From positions 62,001 through 126,000 of the forward strand of contig CAJIZA010000001.1 in NCBI GenBank assembly GCA_905181815.1: a DNA stretch of 64,000 nt, written 5' to 3'. This stretch comes from an uncultured Planktomarina sp. GTDB lineage: Bacteria > Pseudomonadota > Alphaproteobacteria > Rhodobacterales > Rhodobacteraceae. The position numbers were made by a program, and so were the translations under genes. Shown here piece after piece: positions 56,289-64,000 of this stretch (positions are counted from its first letter, which is position 1; each line of letters begins with the position of its first letter). The notes under the pieces were generated by a model. That model ran no database searches and had not been told where the DNA came from. It saw only the letters and a list, made by a program, of their open reading frames with translations.

Positions 56289-58052
56289 ATGTCTTCCGTT
56301 ACAGAAAATTCCAAAACACTCGCACCGCGTGTTGCCAACCTGTCTTGGCGCGTGCGGATCGCTTTGGTGACAATTTTCTTGATCGCGGTCGCGACAGTAT
56401 ATTTTACCAACCAATTGCTGACCGCAAGGTTCACTCAATCTACCCTCCAGCGGGCCCAGCTGCGTTTGGCATTATACTCGGGCAATATGGTCAGCGAGCT
56501 GCAACGCAACTCAATTGTGCCGAGGTTGCTCAGCAGTGATGCGGAGCTGGTGGGTGCATTGAGCTCACGAGATTATCAGCGGACCTCACAACGCTTGCTG
56601 TCATTTGTTGACGAAATTGGCGCGGCGGCGATTTTGCTGTTGGATTTGGATGGGCGCGTTGTGGCGGCGACAGATCGCAACCGGTTGGGTGAAATTCAGC
56701 GCAATTTGCCACATTTTGTCGAGGCGGCTCGGGCCAGTCAAACCGTATTCACCACACATCAGATGGAGACGGGTGGGTATGATTTTGCCTATTCGCGCCG
56801 CGTGGTGGCCAATAATAAGACGTTGGGTGTGATCGTGGTTGAGGTGGATTTGCGCAAGTTTCAATCGGCTTGGGCGGGGATCTCTGACGCGGTGATTGTG
56901 ACGCTCCCCAATGGGCCGATTGTTTTGACCACAGAAAAAACTTGGATCGGACTGCCCGAAGAGGAGGCGTTGGCGTTGCGTTCGGCGCCCAGTGCGATAG
57001 AGCGCGCCATCCGAGCCACGCAAGATTGGACAGCCCTGCCGGCTGATGCCTATGTGCAGGGACGGGCGGTTATGCGGCGCGAATTGCGGGTGCCGTTTCG
57101 AGGTTGGAACATGGTTTTGTTCACTACCTATGGTGGAATTCGCCAGAGGGTGAATGCGGTGTTGGCCCTAGAGATCATGGGGTTTTCCATCCTTTTTACT
57201 TTGGCTTTTTATCAATTATCGCGGCAAACATTAACGCGGGCGCTGTTTTTCCAACAAGAATCTGATGACCTGCGGCAACTCAACCTGCGCCTGCAACGAG
57301 AAATTTCGGAGCGTCAGAAGGTCGAAAAGAACTTGCAAGTGGCGGAACAAACTCTGGCGCAGTCATCAAAATTGGCAGCTTTGGGGGAAATGTCAGCGGC
57401 GGTTAGCCATGAGCTGAACCAGCCTCTGGCCGCTATGAAAACCTATCTTGCTGGGGCCAAGCTATTGCTACAGCGCAAACGTATGGATGAGGCTTTAAGC
57501 TCTTTTCAACGGATTGATGATCTTATTGGCCGCATGGGCGCCATCACCCGGCAACTTAAATCCTATGCGCGTAAGGGCGGCGATGATTTGGTGCCCGTGG
57601 ATGTCCGTGCGGCTCTTAACGGGGCTCTGGAAATTATGGAGCCGCAATTGAAATCGCGGCAAGTCTCCCTATCTGCATCATTGCCGAGCATGCCGGTCAT
57701 GATTTTGGGTGACCAACTGCGTTTGGAGCAGGTCGTCGTCAACTTGCTACGCAATGCGCTTGATGCCACTTCGATCATCGACACGCCCGAGATCGATCTC
57801 TTGCTGATCGGCGGTGAGACAGTGACCTTGACTGTGCGGGACAATGGGGAAGGAATTTCAGATCTTGATGACCTATTTGAACCGTTTTTTACCACCAAGA
57901 AACCCGGCGATGGGGTCGGGCTTGGTTTGGCGATCTCTTCGGGGATTGTCTCCGATCTTGGGGGACGTTTGGTAGCGCGTAACAGCGACCGATCGGGCGC
58001 GGTCTTTGAGGTGACGCTGCCGATTATCGATAACTACAAAGACGAGGATTGA
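56289..58052 (+). CDS. dctB: C4-dicarboxylate sensor histidine kinase DctB
   Basis: 587 residues: helix 1 near 22-42, a ~230-residue periplasmic double-PAS (Cache) domain, helix 2 near 293-313, a coiled coil, H-box LAALGEMSAAVSHELNQPLA, N-box VVNLLRNALDATS, G1 DNGEGIS, F-box FEPFFTTK and G2 GVGLGLAIS. This is the DctB/TctE-like layout. It is coupled to dctD and would sense succinate-type acids, but no dctP/Q/M transport genes are in the window. Confidence 0.92.
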   Translation: MSSVTENSKTLAPRVANLSWRVRIALVTIFLIAVATVYFTNQLLTARFTQSTLQRAQLRLALYSGNMVSELQRNSIVPRLLSSDAELVGALSSRDYQRTSQRLLSFVDEIGAAAILLLDLDGRVVAATDRNRLGEIQRNLPHFVEAARASQTVFTTHQMETGGYDFAYSRRVVANNKTLGVIVVEVDLRKFQSAWAGISDAVIVTLPNGPIVLTTEKTWIGLPEEEALALRSAPSAIERAIRATQDWTALPADAYVQGRAVMRRELRVPFRGWNMVLFTTYGGIRQRVNAVLALEIMGFSILFTLAFYQLSRQTLTRALFFQQESDDLRQLNLRLQREISERQKVEKNLQVAEQTLAQSSKLAALGEMSAAVSHELNQPLAAMKTYLAGAKLLLQRKRMDEALSSFQRIDDLIGRMGAITRQLKSYARKGGDDLVPVDVRAALNGALEIMEPQLKSRQVSLSASLPSMPVMILGDQLRLEQVVVNLLRNALDATSIIDTPEIDLLLIGGETVTLTVRDNGEGISDLDDLFEPFFTTKKPGDGVGLGLAISSGIVSDLGGRLVARNSDRSGAVFEVTLPIIDNYKDED

Positions 58053-58054
58053 AG

Positions 58055-59389
58055 ATGGCCCAGGCGATGAAAATTGCAATCATAGATGATGAACAGGATA
58101 TGCGGCAATCCATCAGCCAATGGTTGGCGCTCTCTGGTTTTGAGACAGAGACCTTCGCCTCAGCGGGTGATGCGCTTAAAGGAATGAGCGCAGATTATCC
58201 TGGTATTATCGTAACAGATATCAAAATGCCCGGCATGGACGGCATGCAATTCCTACGGAAGGTCAAGGGCATAGACAGCAACCTGCCGGTGATTATGATC
58301 ACGGGGCATGGGGATGTTCCCATGGCGGTCGAGGCCATGCGCATCGGCGCTTTCGATTTCTTAGAAAAGCCCTTTAATCCCGACACGATGACAGATTTGG
58401 CCAAGAAGGCGACACGGGCGCGGCGTTTGGTGCTGGATAATCGGCAACTGCGCCGTGAGCTTTCTTCAGGCAGCTCCATTATGGAGAAGCTTGTTGGTGC
58501 GAATGGTGTCATGGAGCGGTTGCGGGAGGATATTTTAGATCTGGGGCAAGCGGATGGTCATGTGCTGATTGAGGGGGAAACCGGAACTGGCAAAACCCTC
58601 GTGGCCCATGCGTTGCATGCGGTTTCCGCAAGGGCCCGCAAGAAATTTATTCTCTTCTCTTGCGCGGGTGAGGAGGAGGAGACGATTATGCGGCGCCTAT
58701 TTGGTCCCGCGGGCGAAGAAGATCGCTTGCCGGTCTTAGAAGCAGCAAGGGGTGGAACCCTGGTCTTGGAGGATATTGAGGCTTTGAGTCATCAGGTGGA
58801 ATCGCGCTTGCTGAAAGCCATCAATGCCCAAGGGGATCCCTCTGAAACCCGCATCATCGCAATTTGTAACCTGCAAGAACAGGGCAAGACCTGCGAAGAT
58901 GTGCTGCGTCCTGACCTATACTATCGATTGGCAAGTTTGCGCATTGAATTGCCACCCCTGCGCGCGCGCGGTGAGGATATTTTGACGCTCTTTACGCGCT
59001 ATGCCGATCAGTTTGCTGAAGAATACGGATGCGACAGCCCCAGCGTGACGGCGCAGGAAGCGGCGCAATTGCTTCAGGCCCCATGGCCCGGCAATGTCCG
59101 ACAGCTGATCAATGTGGCCGAGCGCGCGGTGTTGCAAAGCCGCAGAGGCAATGGCACCATCGCCTCACTTTTAATGGCAGAGGGCGATGATGATCGGCCC
59201 GTGATGACCACAGAAGGCAAGCCGCTGAAAGAATATGTTGAGGCGTTTGAACGCATGTTGATTGATAATACCATGCGCCGGCATCGGGGCTCTATTGCTG
59301 GTGTCATGGAAGAGCTTTGCTTGCCGCGCCGGACCTTGAACGAAAAAATGGCGAAATATGGCCTCACTCGCGCAGATTATGTCGGCTAA
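58055..59389 (+). CDS. dctD: DctD-type response regulator lacking the GAFTGA loop
   Basis: 444 residues from ATG 58055, with GAGG seven bases upstream in the end of dctB. Receiver domain with GIIVTDIKMPGMDG (phospho-Asp). The AAA+ domain has Walker A GETGTGKTLVAHALH near 171, but the region that normally reads ...ELFGHExGAFTGA... is RRLFGPAGEEDRLPVLEAAR, so the GAFTGA loop is missing. Walker B is GGTLVLEDIE (normally LFLDEI). Sensor II/Arg finger parts (RPDLYYRLASLRIELPPLRA) are kept, and a Fis-type HTH ends the protein (RRHRGSIAGVMEELCLPRRT). Such proteins are expected not to activate sigma-54. Confidence 0.92.
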   Translation: MAQAMKIAIIDDEQDMRQSISQWLALSGFETETFASAGDALKGMSADYPGIIVTDIKMPGMDGMQFLRKVKGIDSNLPVIMITGHGDVPMAVEAMRIGAFDFLEKPFNPDTMTDLAKKATRARRLVLDNRQLRRELSSGSSIMEKLVGANGVMERLREDILDLGQADGHVLIEGETGTGKTLVAHALHAVSARARKKFILFSCAGEEEETIMRRLFGPAGEEDRLPVLEAARGGTLVLEDIEALSHQVESRLLKAINAQGDPSETRIIAICNLQEQGKTCEDVLRPDLYYRLASLRIELPPLRARGEDILTLFTRYADQFAEEYGCDSPSVTAQEAAQLLQAPWPGNVRQLINVAERAVLQSRRGNGTIASLLMAEGDDDRPVMTTEGKPLKEYVEAFERMLIDNTMRRHRGSIAGVMEELCLPRRTLNEKMAKYGLTRADYVG

Positions 59390-59880
59390 AACCCGCGCGG
59401 TGGAAAGAGCAGGGCGATGGGTGCTATTTTCCTTGTAAATAAGCTGATTTTTCCGCTGGCCCAATTTTCAAGGCGCCGTTGTTATCAAGAGATTTCGAGG
59501 CCATGTGCATTTAGCCATTGTCTTCCCCCCCGCTTCACCTTTATTGTAACCAAATACCTATGGTTGAAAGATACCTTAGGCGAATGGTTTTTTTAGCAGT
59601 CTTTTGCGCGTTATAAAAAATGCGCGAGAGTGCGATGGAAAATGGCTCTTAGGAGCCACGAAAGATGACCCAAGTTTTCAGATGTGATCGAAGACAAGGG
59701 CAGTTAACAGGCAGGAAAATCCTGTCACAGAAAGCAACGCGATGACACAGGCGCAGGCTATAATATTGGATGAAGGCAGGCATTTGAGCCGCCCCCATGT
59801 TGCGTGCATCGCCCTTAATAGACATCCCTCCGGTTTTGGCTTCCTTTCAGGGGGCCTGTCGAGTGATGCAAGTGGATATA
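59390..59880. other. Long 5' region of rne
   Basis: No gene is found in nearly 500 bases. The length and the position upstream of RNase E fit a structured leader of the kind used for rne autoregulation in E. coli. I cannot prove a structure by eye. The ATG at 59881 follows GGATATA. Confidence 0.4.
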
Positions 59881-62658
59881 ATGGCAAAAAAGATGCTTAT
59901 CGATGCCACGCACGCGGAAGAAACCCGTGTTGTCGTGGTCGACGGAAACAAAGTTGAGGAATTTGACTTTGAATCACAAAACAAACGGCAAATAGCAGGC
60001 AACATATATTTGGCAAAAGTGACGAGGGTTGAACCCTCGTTGCAAGCCCTATTTGTTGACTACGGCGGAAATCGCCACGGCTTTTTGGCCTTCTCTGAAA
60101 TCCATCCGGATTACTATCAGATCCCTGTAGCTGATCGTGAAGCTCTCATGGCTGAAGAAAAAGCCTATGCGGAAGCCATGGCGGCGGAAGCTGAGCAGGA
60201 GGAGAAAAAGCCTAAACGCACGCGAAAACGCAGGGGAAAACCCGCCGCGCAGCACAGCTCTGATCCCATTGAAACGCGGGATATGACCGTGGTTGATGGG
60301 ATGGAAACTATTGATCTCTCCGCCGATGAAGAAGGGGAGGCTGCAGTATCTTTGATAGAAGATGATCTGTCGGATGCTTTACCCCAAACCCTTGAAAGCC
60401 AGGACGTAGCGGAAGTTGCGCCCAAGTTTGATGCCGCATCTGCGGAAGGTGAAGGGGTAGTTGAACCTGAGGCGGCGCTGGAAACGGCGGACAGCTCTGA
60501 CGATCAAGATCAAGATGATGAAGATCTGACTGACGACGGGATCGAATCTATCGCACAGGTAGATGATAGCGATGATGTGCGCCCTGTGCGCAAGCCACGC
60601 CCAAAGCGCTACAAGATTCAAGAAGTGATCAAAGTGCGCCAAATTATGTTGATCCAAGTGGTCAAAGAAGAGCGCGGCAACAAAGGCGCAGCTTTGACCA
60701 CATATTTGTCGCTCGCTGGGCGCTATTGCGTTTTGATGCCAAATACAGCGCGCGGTGGTGGAATCAGCCGTAAAATTACTAATGCGGCTGACCGCAAAAA
60801 ACTTAAAGAAATTGCAACCACAATCGTTGTGCCCGAAGGGGCTGGTCTGATTGTGCGGACGGCTGGCGCTAAGCGCACCAAGACGGAAATCAAACGTGAT
60901 TATGAATACCTACAACGGATGTGGGAACAAATTCGTGAACTCACCCTGAAATCTTCCGCTCCAGCGGCGATTTATGAAGAGGGTGATCTAATCAAACGCT
61001 CGATTCGTGATCTTTACAACCGCGATATTGACGAGGTTTTGGTTGAAGGCGCGGCGGGCTATCGAAACGCCAAAGACACTATGAAAATGATCATGCCGTC
61101 TCATGCCAAAAACGTGAAGCATTATATGGATCCAATGCCACTCTTTGCCCGTTTTCAGGTCGAAACCTTTATGGATGGAATGTTTAATCCCACGGTGCAG
61201 CTGAAGTCCGGCGGGTATCTGGTCATCGGCATCACAGAAGCTTTGGTGGCCATTGATGTAAACTCAGGCCGTTCGACAAAAGAGGGCAGCGTTGAGCAGA
61301 CCGCTTTAAACACCAATCTGGAGGCTGCTGAAGAGGTGGCGCGTCAATTGCGCTTGCGCGATCTGGCAGGGTTGATCGTGATTGATTTCATTGACATGGA
61401 TGAACGACGCAACAATATTTCCGTTGAAAAACGCATGAAAGACAAGCTGCAATCTGATCGTGCGCGCATTCAGGTGGGCCGGATCAGTGGCTTTGGCTTG
61501 ATGGAGATGAGTCGCCAGCGTTTGCGTCCAGGCATGTTGGAAGCCAGTACGCAGCCTTGCTCTCATTGCCACGGCACCGGCTTGATCCGTTCGCAAGACA
61601 GTTTGGGTCTGACCATTCTGCGTGAGTTGGAAGAAGAGGGGGGGCGTGCACGTTCTAAAGAAGTGCTGATCAAAGCTCCTATCAGCATTGCCAATTTCTT
61701 GATCAACCAAAAGCGTGAGCATATCAGTCAGATTGAGCAACGCTATGGGATGGCCGTGCGGATTGAAGCTGATCCTTTCTTAATAAGCCCAGATTATACG
61801 ATTGAAAAATTCAAAACTGCCACGCGCATTGTTCTAGCGAGCTCCGCGACGGTCAGCTCGGTTGATTTCTCCTTAATGGAAGAAATTGATGAGCAAGAGC
61901 AAGAGGATGATCAGGCTGATGTAATTGAGGATATTGAGACCACTGAGGACGGTGATGCTCCGAAGAAGCGGCGTCGTCGTCGTAGGAGGCGGCGGGGTGG
62001 CAGCGATGCCTTAGCTGGTGATCAGAGCCAAGAGGGCGGGTCGCAAGATGAGGCGTCTGTCAACGCACCGCCTGTTGAAAGTGACGCCGAAGGGGACAAG
62101 CCAAAACGCCGTCGCCGTACGCGCGGTGGTGCGAAAGCCAAGCCGGTTGAAGAAAACGCCCAGTATAGTTCTGAAGAGGTTTCTGAGGCGGCCGACGTGG
62201 TTGTTGTGGCCGTACAAGAGCCTGCTATTGATGAGGGGGGTGTTGCGGTTGTTGCTGAGACGGCGCCAGTCGAAAAACCCAAACGGGTGCGCAAACCGCG
62301 CAAGACCAAAGCGCAGCGTGAGGCTGAAGAGGCCGCGGCAGTGCAAACCACCAATCCAGTGGTTACGGCTGAAGAGGCGGTTGTGGCTGAAGAGGTGGCG
62401 CCAGAGGTTGTGGTCGAAAAACCTGCAGCAAAACCCAAGCGTGTGCGAAAGCCAACTGTGAAAAAGGCAGTGCCTCTACAGGAGACCCCGGCGGATGTGC
62501 CAGTTGAAGCCGCTGCGCCAGAAGCTGTCGCACTGGATCCGGTGCCAGAAGCGGTCGCGCCGCCTGTTGTGCAATCAGATCCAGCGCCATTGGCAGCCGA
62601 ACCGGAACTAGAGAAACCAGCTGCGCCCAAAAAACGCGGTTGGTGGTCACGCGGATAA
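59881..62658 (+). CDS. rne: Ribonuclease E
   Basis: 925 residues from ATG 59881 (MAKKMLIDATHAEETRVVVV). S1 domain with QNKRQIAGNIYLAKVTRVEP, interrupted by an acidic insertion of ~150 residues (residues ~100-240, rich in Asp/Glu) as in other alphaproteobacteria. Catalytic DNase I-like core: YEEGDLIKRSIRDLYNRDID, ALVAIDVNSGRSTKEGSVEQ, VIDFIDMDERRNN. Zn-link CSHCHGTGLI. The C-terminal ~250 residues are low-complexity with RRRRRRRGG-type blocks that would bind RNA and degradosome partners. It processes and degrades RNA at the membrane. Confidence 0.96.
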   Translation: MAKKMLIDATHAEETRVVVVDGNKVEEFDFESQNKRQIAGNIYLAKVTRVEPSLQALFVDYGGNRHGFLAFSEIHPDYYQIPVADREALMAEEKAYAEAMAAEAEQEEKKPKRTRKRRGKPAAQHSSDPIETRDMTVVDGMETIDLSADEEGEAAVSLIEDDLSDALPQTLESQDVAEVAPKFDAASAEGEGVVEPEAALETADSSDDQDQDDEDLTDDGIESIAQVDDSDDVRPVRKPRPKRYKIQEVIKVRQIMLIQVVKEERGNKGAALTTYLSLAGRYCVLMPNTARGGGISRKITNAADRKKLKEIATTIVVPEGAGLIVRTAGAKRTKTEIKRDYEYLQRMWEQIRELTLKSSAPAAIYEEGDLIKRSIRDLYNRDIDEVLVEGAAGYRNAKDTMKMIMPSHAKNVKHYMDPMPLFARFQVETFMDGMFNPTVQLKSGGYLVIGITEALVAIDVNSGRSTKEGSVEQTALNTNLEAAEEVARQLRLRDLAGLIVIDFIDMDERRNNISVEKRMKDKLQSDRARIQVGRISGFGLMEMSRQRLRPGMLEASTQPCSHCHGTGLIRSQDSLGLTILRELEEEGGRARSKEVLIKAPISIANFLINQKREHISQIEQRYGMAVRIEADPFLISPDYTIEKFKTATRIVLASSATVSSVDFSLMEEIDEQEQEDDQADVIEDIETTEDGDAPKKRRRRRRRRRGGSDALAGDQSQEGGSQDEASVNAPPVESDAEGDKPKRRRRTRGGAKAKPVEENAQYSSEEVSEAADVVVVAVQEPAIDEGGVAVVAETAPVEKPKRVRKPRKTKAQREAEEAAAVQTTNPVVTAEEAVVAEEVAPEVVVEKPAAKPKRVRKPTVKKAVPLQETPADVPVEAAAPEAVALDPVPEAVAPPVVQSDPAPLAAEPELEKPAAPKKRGWWSRG

Positions 62659-62670
62659 AGATATTATAAA

Positions 62671-62706
62671 CACAAAGGGGCCCCGCAATTGCGGAGTCCC
62701 TTTGTG
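62671..62706 (+). terminator. Terminator after rne
   Basis: CACAAAGGG-GCCCCGCAATTGCGGAGT-CCCTTTGTG, with an inner CCGCAATTGCGG palindrome; can act on both strands between the convergent rne and tusA-like genes. Confidence 0.7.
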
Positions 62707-62727
62707 CTCACAGGGTGAGATTAAAGC

Positions 62728-62961
62728 CTATCCGCCGCTTTTGCGAATGAAAAATTGCAGTTCTGCACCCTGGCTGTGTTGCGACATCAGTGTATGACCC
62801 GCCTCAGCGCAGAAATGCGGCACATCAACGATGGTGGCCGGGTCATCGGCCCGCATCAGCAATACAGCGCCTTCAGCCATTGTCATCAAGCGTTTGCGGG
62901 CTTTTAGCACCGGTAAGGGGCATAATAGCCCAATGGAATCCAATTCTTCGTCCCAAGTCAT
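62728..62961 (-). CDS. TusA/SirA family sulfurtransferase
   Basis: 77 residues with LDSIGLLCPLPVLKARKRLM, the CPxP motif with its persulfide Cys near residue 14, and a C-terminal strand AELQFFIRKSGG. TusA-type proteins carry sulfur for tRNA thiolation or cofactor synthesis. It is convergent with rne. Confidence 0.88.
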   Translation of the reverse strand: MTWDEELDSIGLLCPLPVLKARKRLMTMAEGAVLLMRADDPATIVDVPHFCAEAGHTLMSQHSQGAELQFFIRKSGG

Positions 62962-63004
62962 CGCGGCGCCCTATTGCTAATCATTGCACTCTTATGCCTC
63001 CTCC

Positions 63005-63130
63005 ATGCCGCAAAATTTTCCCGCGCGCCAGAGGCAGAGATACGATTCTGCTGATCGCATGGCATGGCGAGATGCGCCGCTCGAACACACCGATGTGACA
63101 AACTTACAGATGACGCCAGCGCTTAGATAG
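63005..63130 (+). CDS. Possible small ORF upstream of ccdA (41 aa)
   Basis: Frame MPQNFPARQRQRYDSADRMA, WRDAPLEHTDVTNLQMTPAL. It ends 34 bases before ccdA and has CCTCC rather than a Shine-Dalgarno upstream, so translation is uncertain. No family is recognised. Confidence 0.3.
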   Translation: MPQNFPARQRQRYDSADRMAWRDAPLEHTDVTNLQMTPALR

Positions 63131-63164
63131 CCTATGACATCCTAAGATAGGAAAGGCTATTTTA

Positions 63165-63917
63165 ATGTTGGGAATTAATCTATGGGATGCCGGGCTTATG
63201 CCGGCCATGTTTGTGGCGCTGCTCGGCGGGTTGATCAGCTTTGCCAGCCCCTGCGTGCTTCCCATCGTTCCGCCTTATTTGGCCTATATGGGCGGGGTGA
63301 GCATGGATAATATGATTACCACTGCGCAGGCGCGTCAGCGTGTGGTTTTGGCCGCCCTGTTTTTTGTTTTGGGCCTATCAACCGTGTTCATTTTGCTGGG
63401 TTTTACCGCCTCAAGTTTTGGCCGCCTGTTTTTGTCCAATCAAGATTGGTTTGTCAGTGGTGCAGGCATTTTGGTGATGGTGTTTGGCGCGCATTTTCTT
63501 GGCGTAATCCGCATCGGGCTTTTGGATCGTGAAGCGCGGATCGAGGGGGGCGACCGCGGTGGTTCGGCCTTTGGTGCCTATATTCTGGGGCTGGCCTTCG
63601 CCTTTGGCTGGACGCCTTGTTTGGGTCCTATTTTGGGCACAATCCTCGCGCTTGCCGCCGATACGGCCAATCCCGCCAAAGGGGTTATCTTGCTTGCGAC
63701 CTATGCGGCGGGCCTTGGTATTCCCTTTGTGCTGGTGGCGGTGTTCTTTCCGTCTCTCAAAGGGCTGATGGCTTGGATGAAACGCCATATGATGCGGATC
63801 GAACGGATCATGGGGTTGCTACTATGGACCGTTGGATTAATGATGGTGACGGGGCAGTTTACCCAGTTTAGCTGGTGGATTTTGGAGCAAGTTCCCGCCC
63901 TCTCAGCTCTGGGGTGA
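63165..63917 (+). CDS. ccdA: Cytochrome c biogenesis protein CcdA
   Basis: 250 residues, six predicted helices. The two redox cysteines are in LISFASPCVLPIVPPYLAYM and FAFGWTPCLGPILGTILAL, both flanked by prolines as in CcdA/DsbD-beta. It transfers electrons across the membrane to thiol-disulfide carriers for cytochrome c maturation. AGGAAAG lies before the ATG. Confidence 0.93.
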   Translation: MLGINLWDAGLMPAMFVALLGGLISFASPCVLPIVPPYLAYMGGVSMDNMITTAQARQRVVLAALFFVLGLSTVFILLGFTASSFGRLFLSNQDWFVSGAGILVMVFGAHFLGVIRIGLLDREARIEGGDRGGSAFGAYILGLAFAFGWTPCLGPILGTILALAADTANPAKGVILLATYAAGLGIPFVLVAVFFPSLKGLMAWMKRHMMRIERIMGLLLWTVGLMMVTGQFTQFSWWILEQVPALSALG

Positions 63918-64000
63918 TGGATGAGTCGTGACCGGCCTTGTGGGGCCGCGGGCACGATTTGAGGATCTGCGTACGCTGCGTGTAACCTGAGACGTGTTTC

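Noticed and set aside
62022-62630. Long minus-strand frame of Ser/Thr/Gly/Ala inside rne
   Set aside because: It is the antisense shadow of the low-complexity C-terminal arm of RNase E.

Overview
The window is chromosomal DNA from an alphaproteobacterium, most likely a marine member of the Rhodobacteraceae (Roseobacter group). The basis is gene content and order: obgE-proB-proA, purM-purN-rnd, purC-purS-purQ, the ornithine-lipid genes olsB/olsA, an rne gene with long acidic and basic low-complexity arms, a BLUF photoreceptor, a DUF1127 gene next to a small RNA with an anti-Shine-Dalgarno loop, and a betaine-homocysteine methyltransferase/corrinoid pair. The base composition looks moderate for the family, so a Planktomarina-like lineage is possible, but that is inference.

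Layout. 1-5.5 kb: the end of a formate dehydrogenase operon (alpha C-terminus, beta, gamma), a 42-codon membrane peptide gene, and a tungstate ABC importer (tupBCA), which suggests the enzyme uses W or Mo. 5.9-10.4 kb: an enolase-superfamily sugar-acid enzyme, an aminotransferase and a DUF3047 protein, mixed with decayed genes (D-lyxose isomerase, a glpD tail). 10.4-24.9 kb: an accessory region ending at tRNA-Asn. It is AT-richer, full of gene fragments and built partly from an old duplication of about 2 kb. The duplicated block carries a small ORF of unknown function, rho-independent terminators, a DUF1127 gene and candidate sRNAs. Between the copies lie a BLUF photoreceptor, a histone-deacetylase-like amidohydrolase, a methyltransferase, an NrtS-like protein, a SOUL heme protein, a YdhR-like protein, a fatty-acid desaturase and a tspO remnant.

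25-46 kb: housekeeping core: MBL hydrolase, orphan histidine kinase, rplU-rpmA, obgE-proBA, a broken chpT, olsBA, trmJ, ctaA, an M32 carboxypeptidase, gyrA, dsbB and a DedA-like protein. 46.7-48.3 kb: a small decayed island between tRNA-Leu(CAA) and a CAU tRNA. It holds an integrase C-terminal fragment, a further copy of one candidate sRNA and a broken copy of the small ORF. 48.4-64 kb: purine genes, rnd, sufE, a betaine/corrinoid methyl-transfer cluster, dctB-dctD, rne, a TusA-like protein and ccdA.

The main points for follow-up are the repeated sRNA / small-ORF / DUF1127 module, two genes that appear to start with AUU (the BLUF gene and purN), the inactivated chpT phosphotransferase, a DctD-type regulator without the GAFTGA loop, and at least seven decayed genes or fragments.
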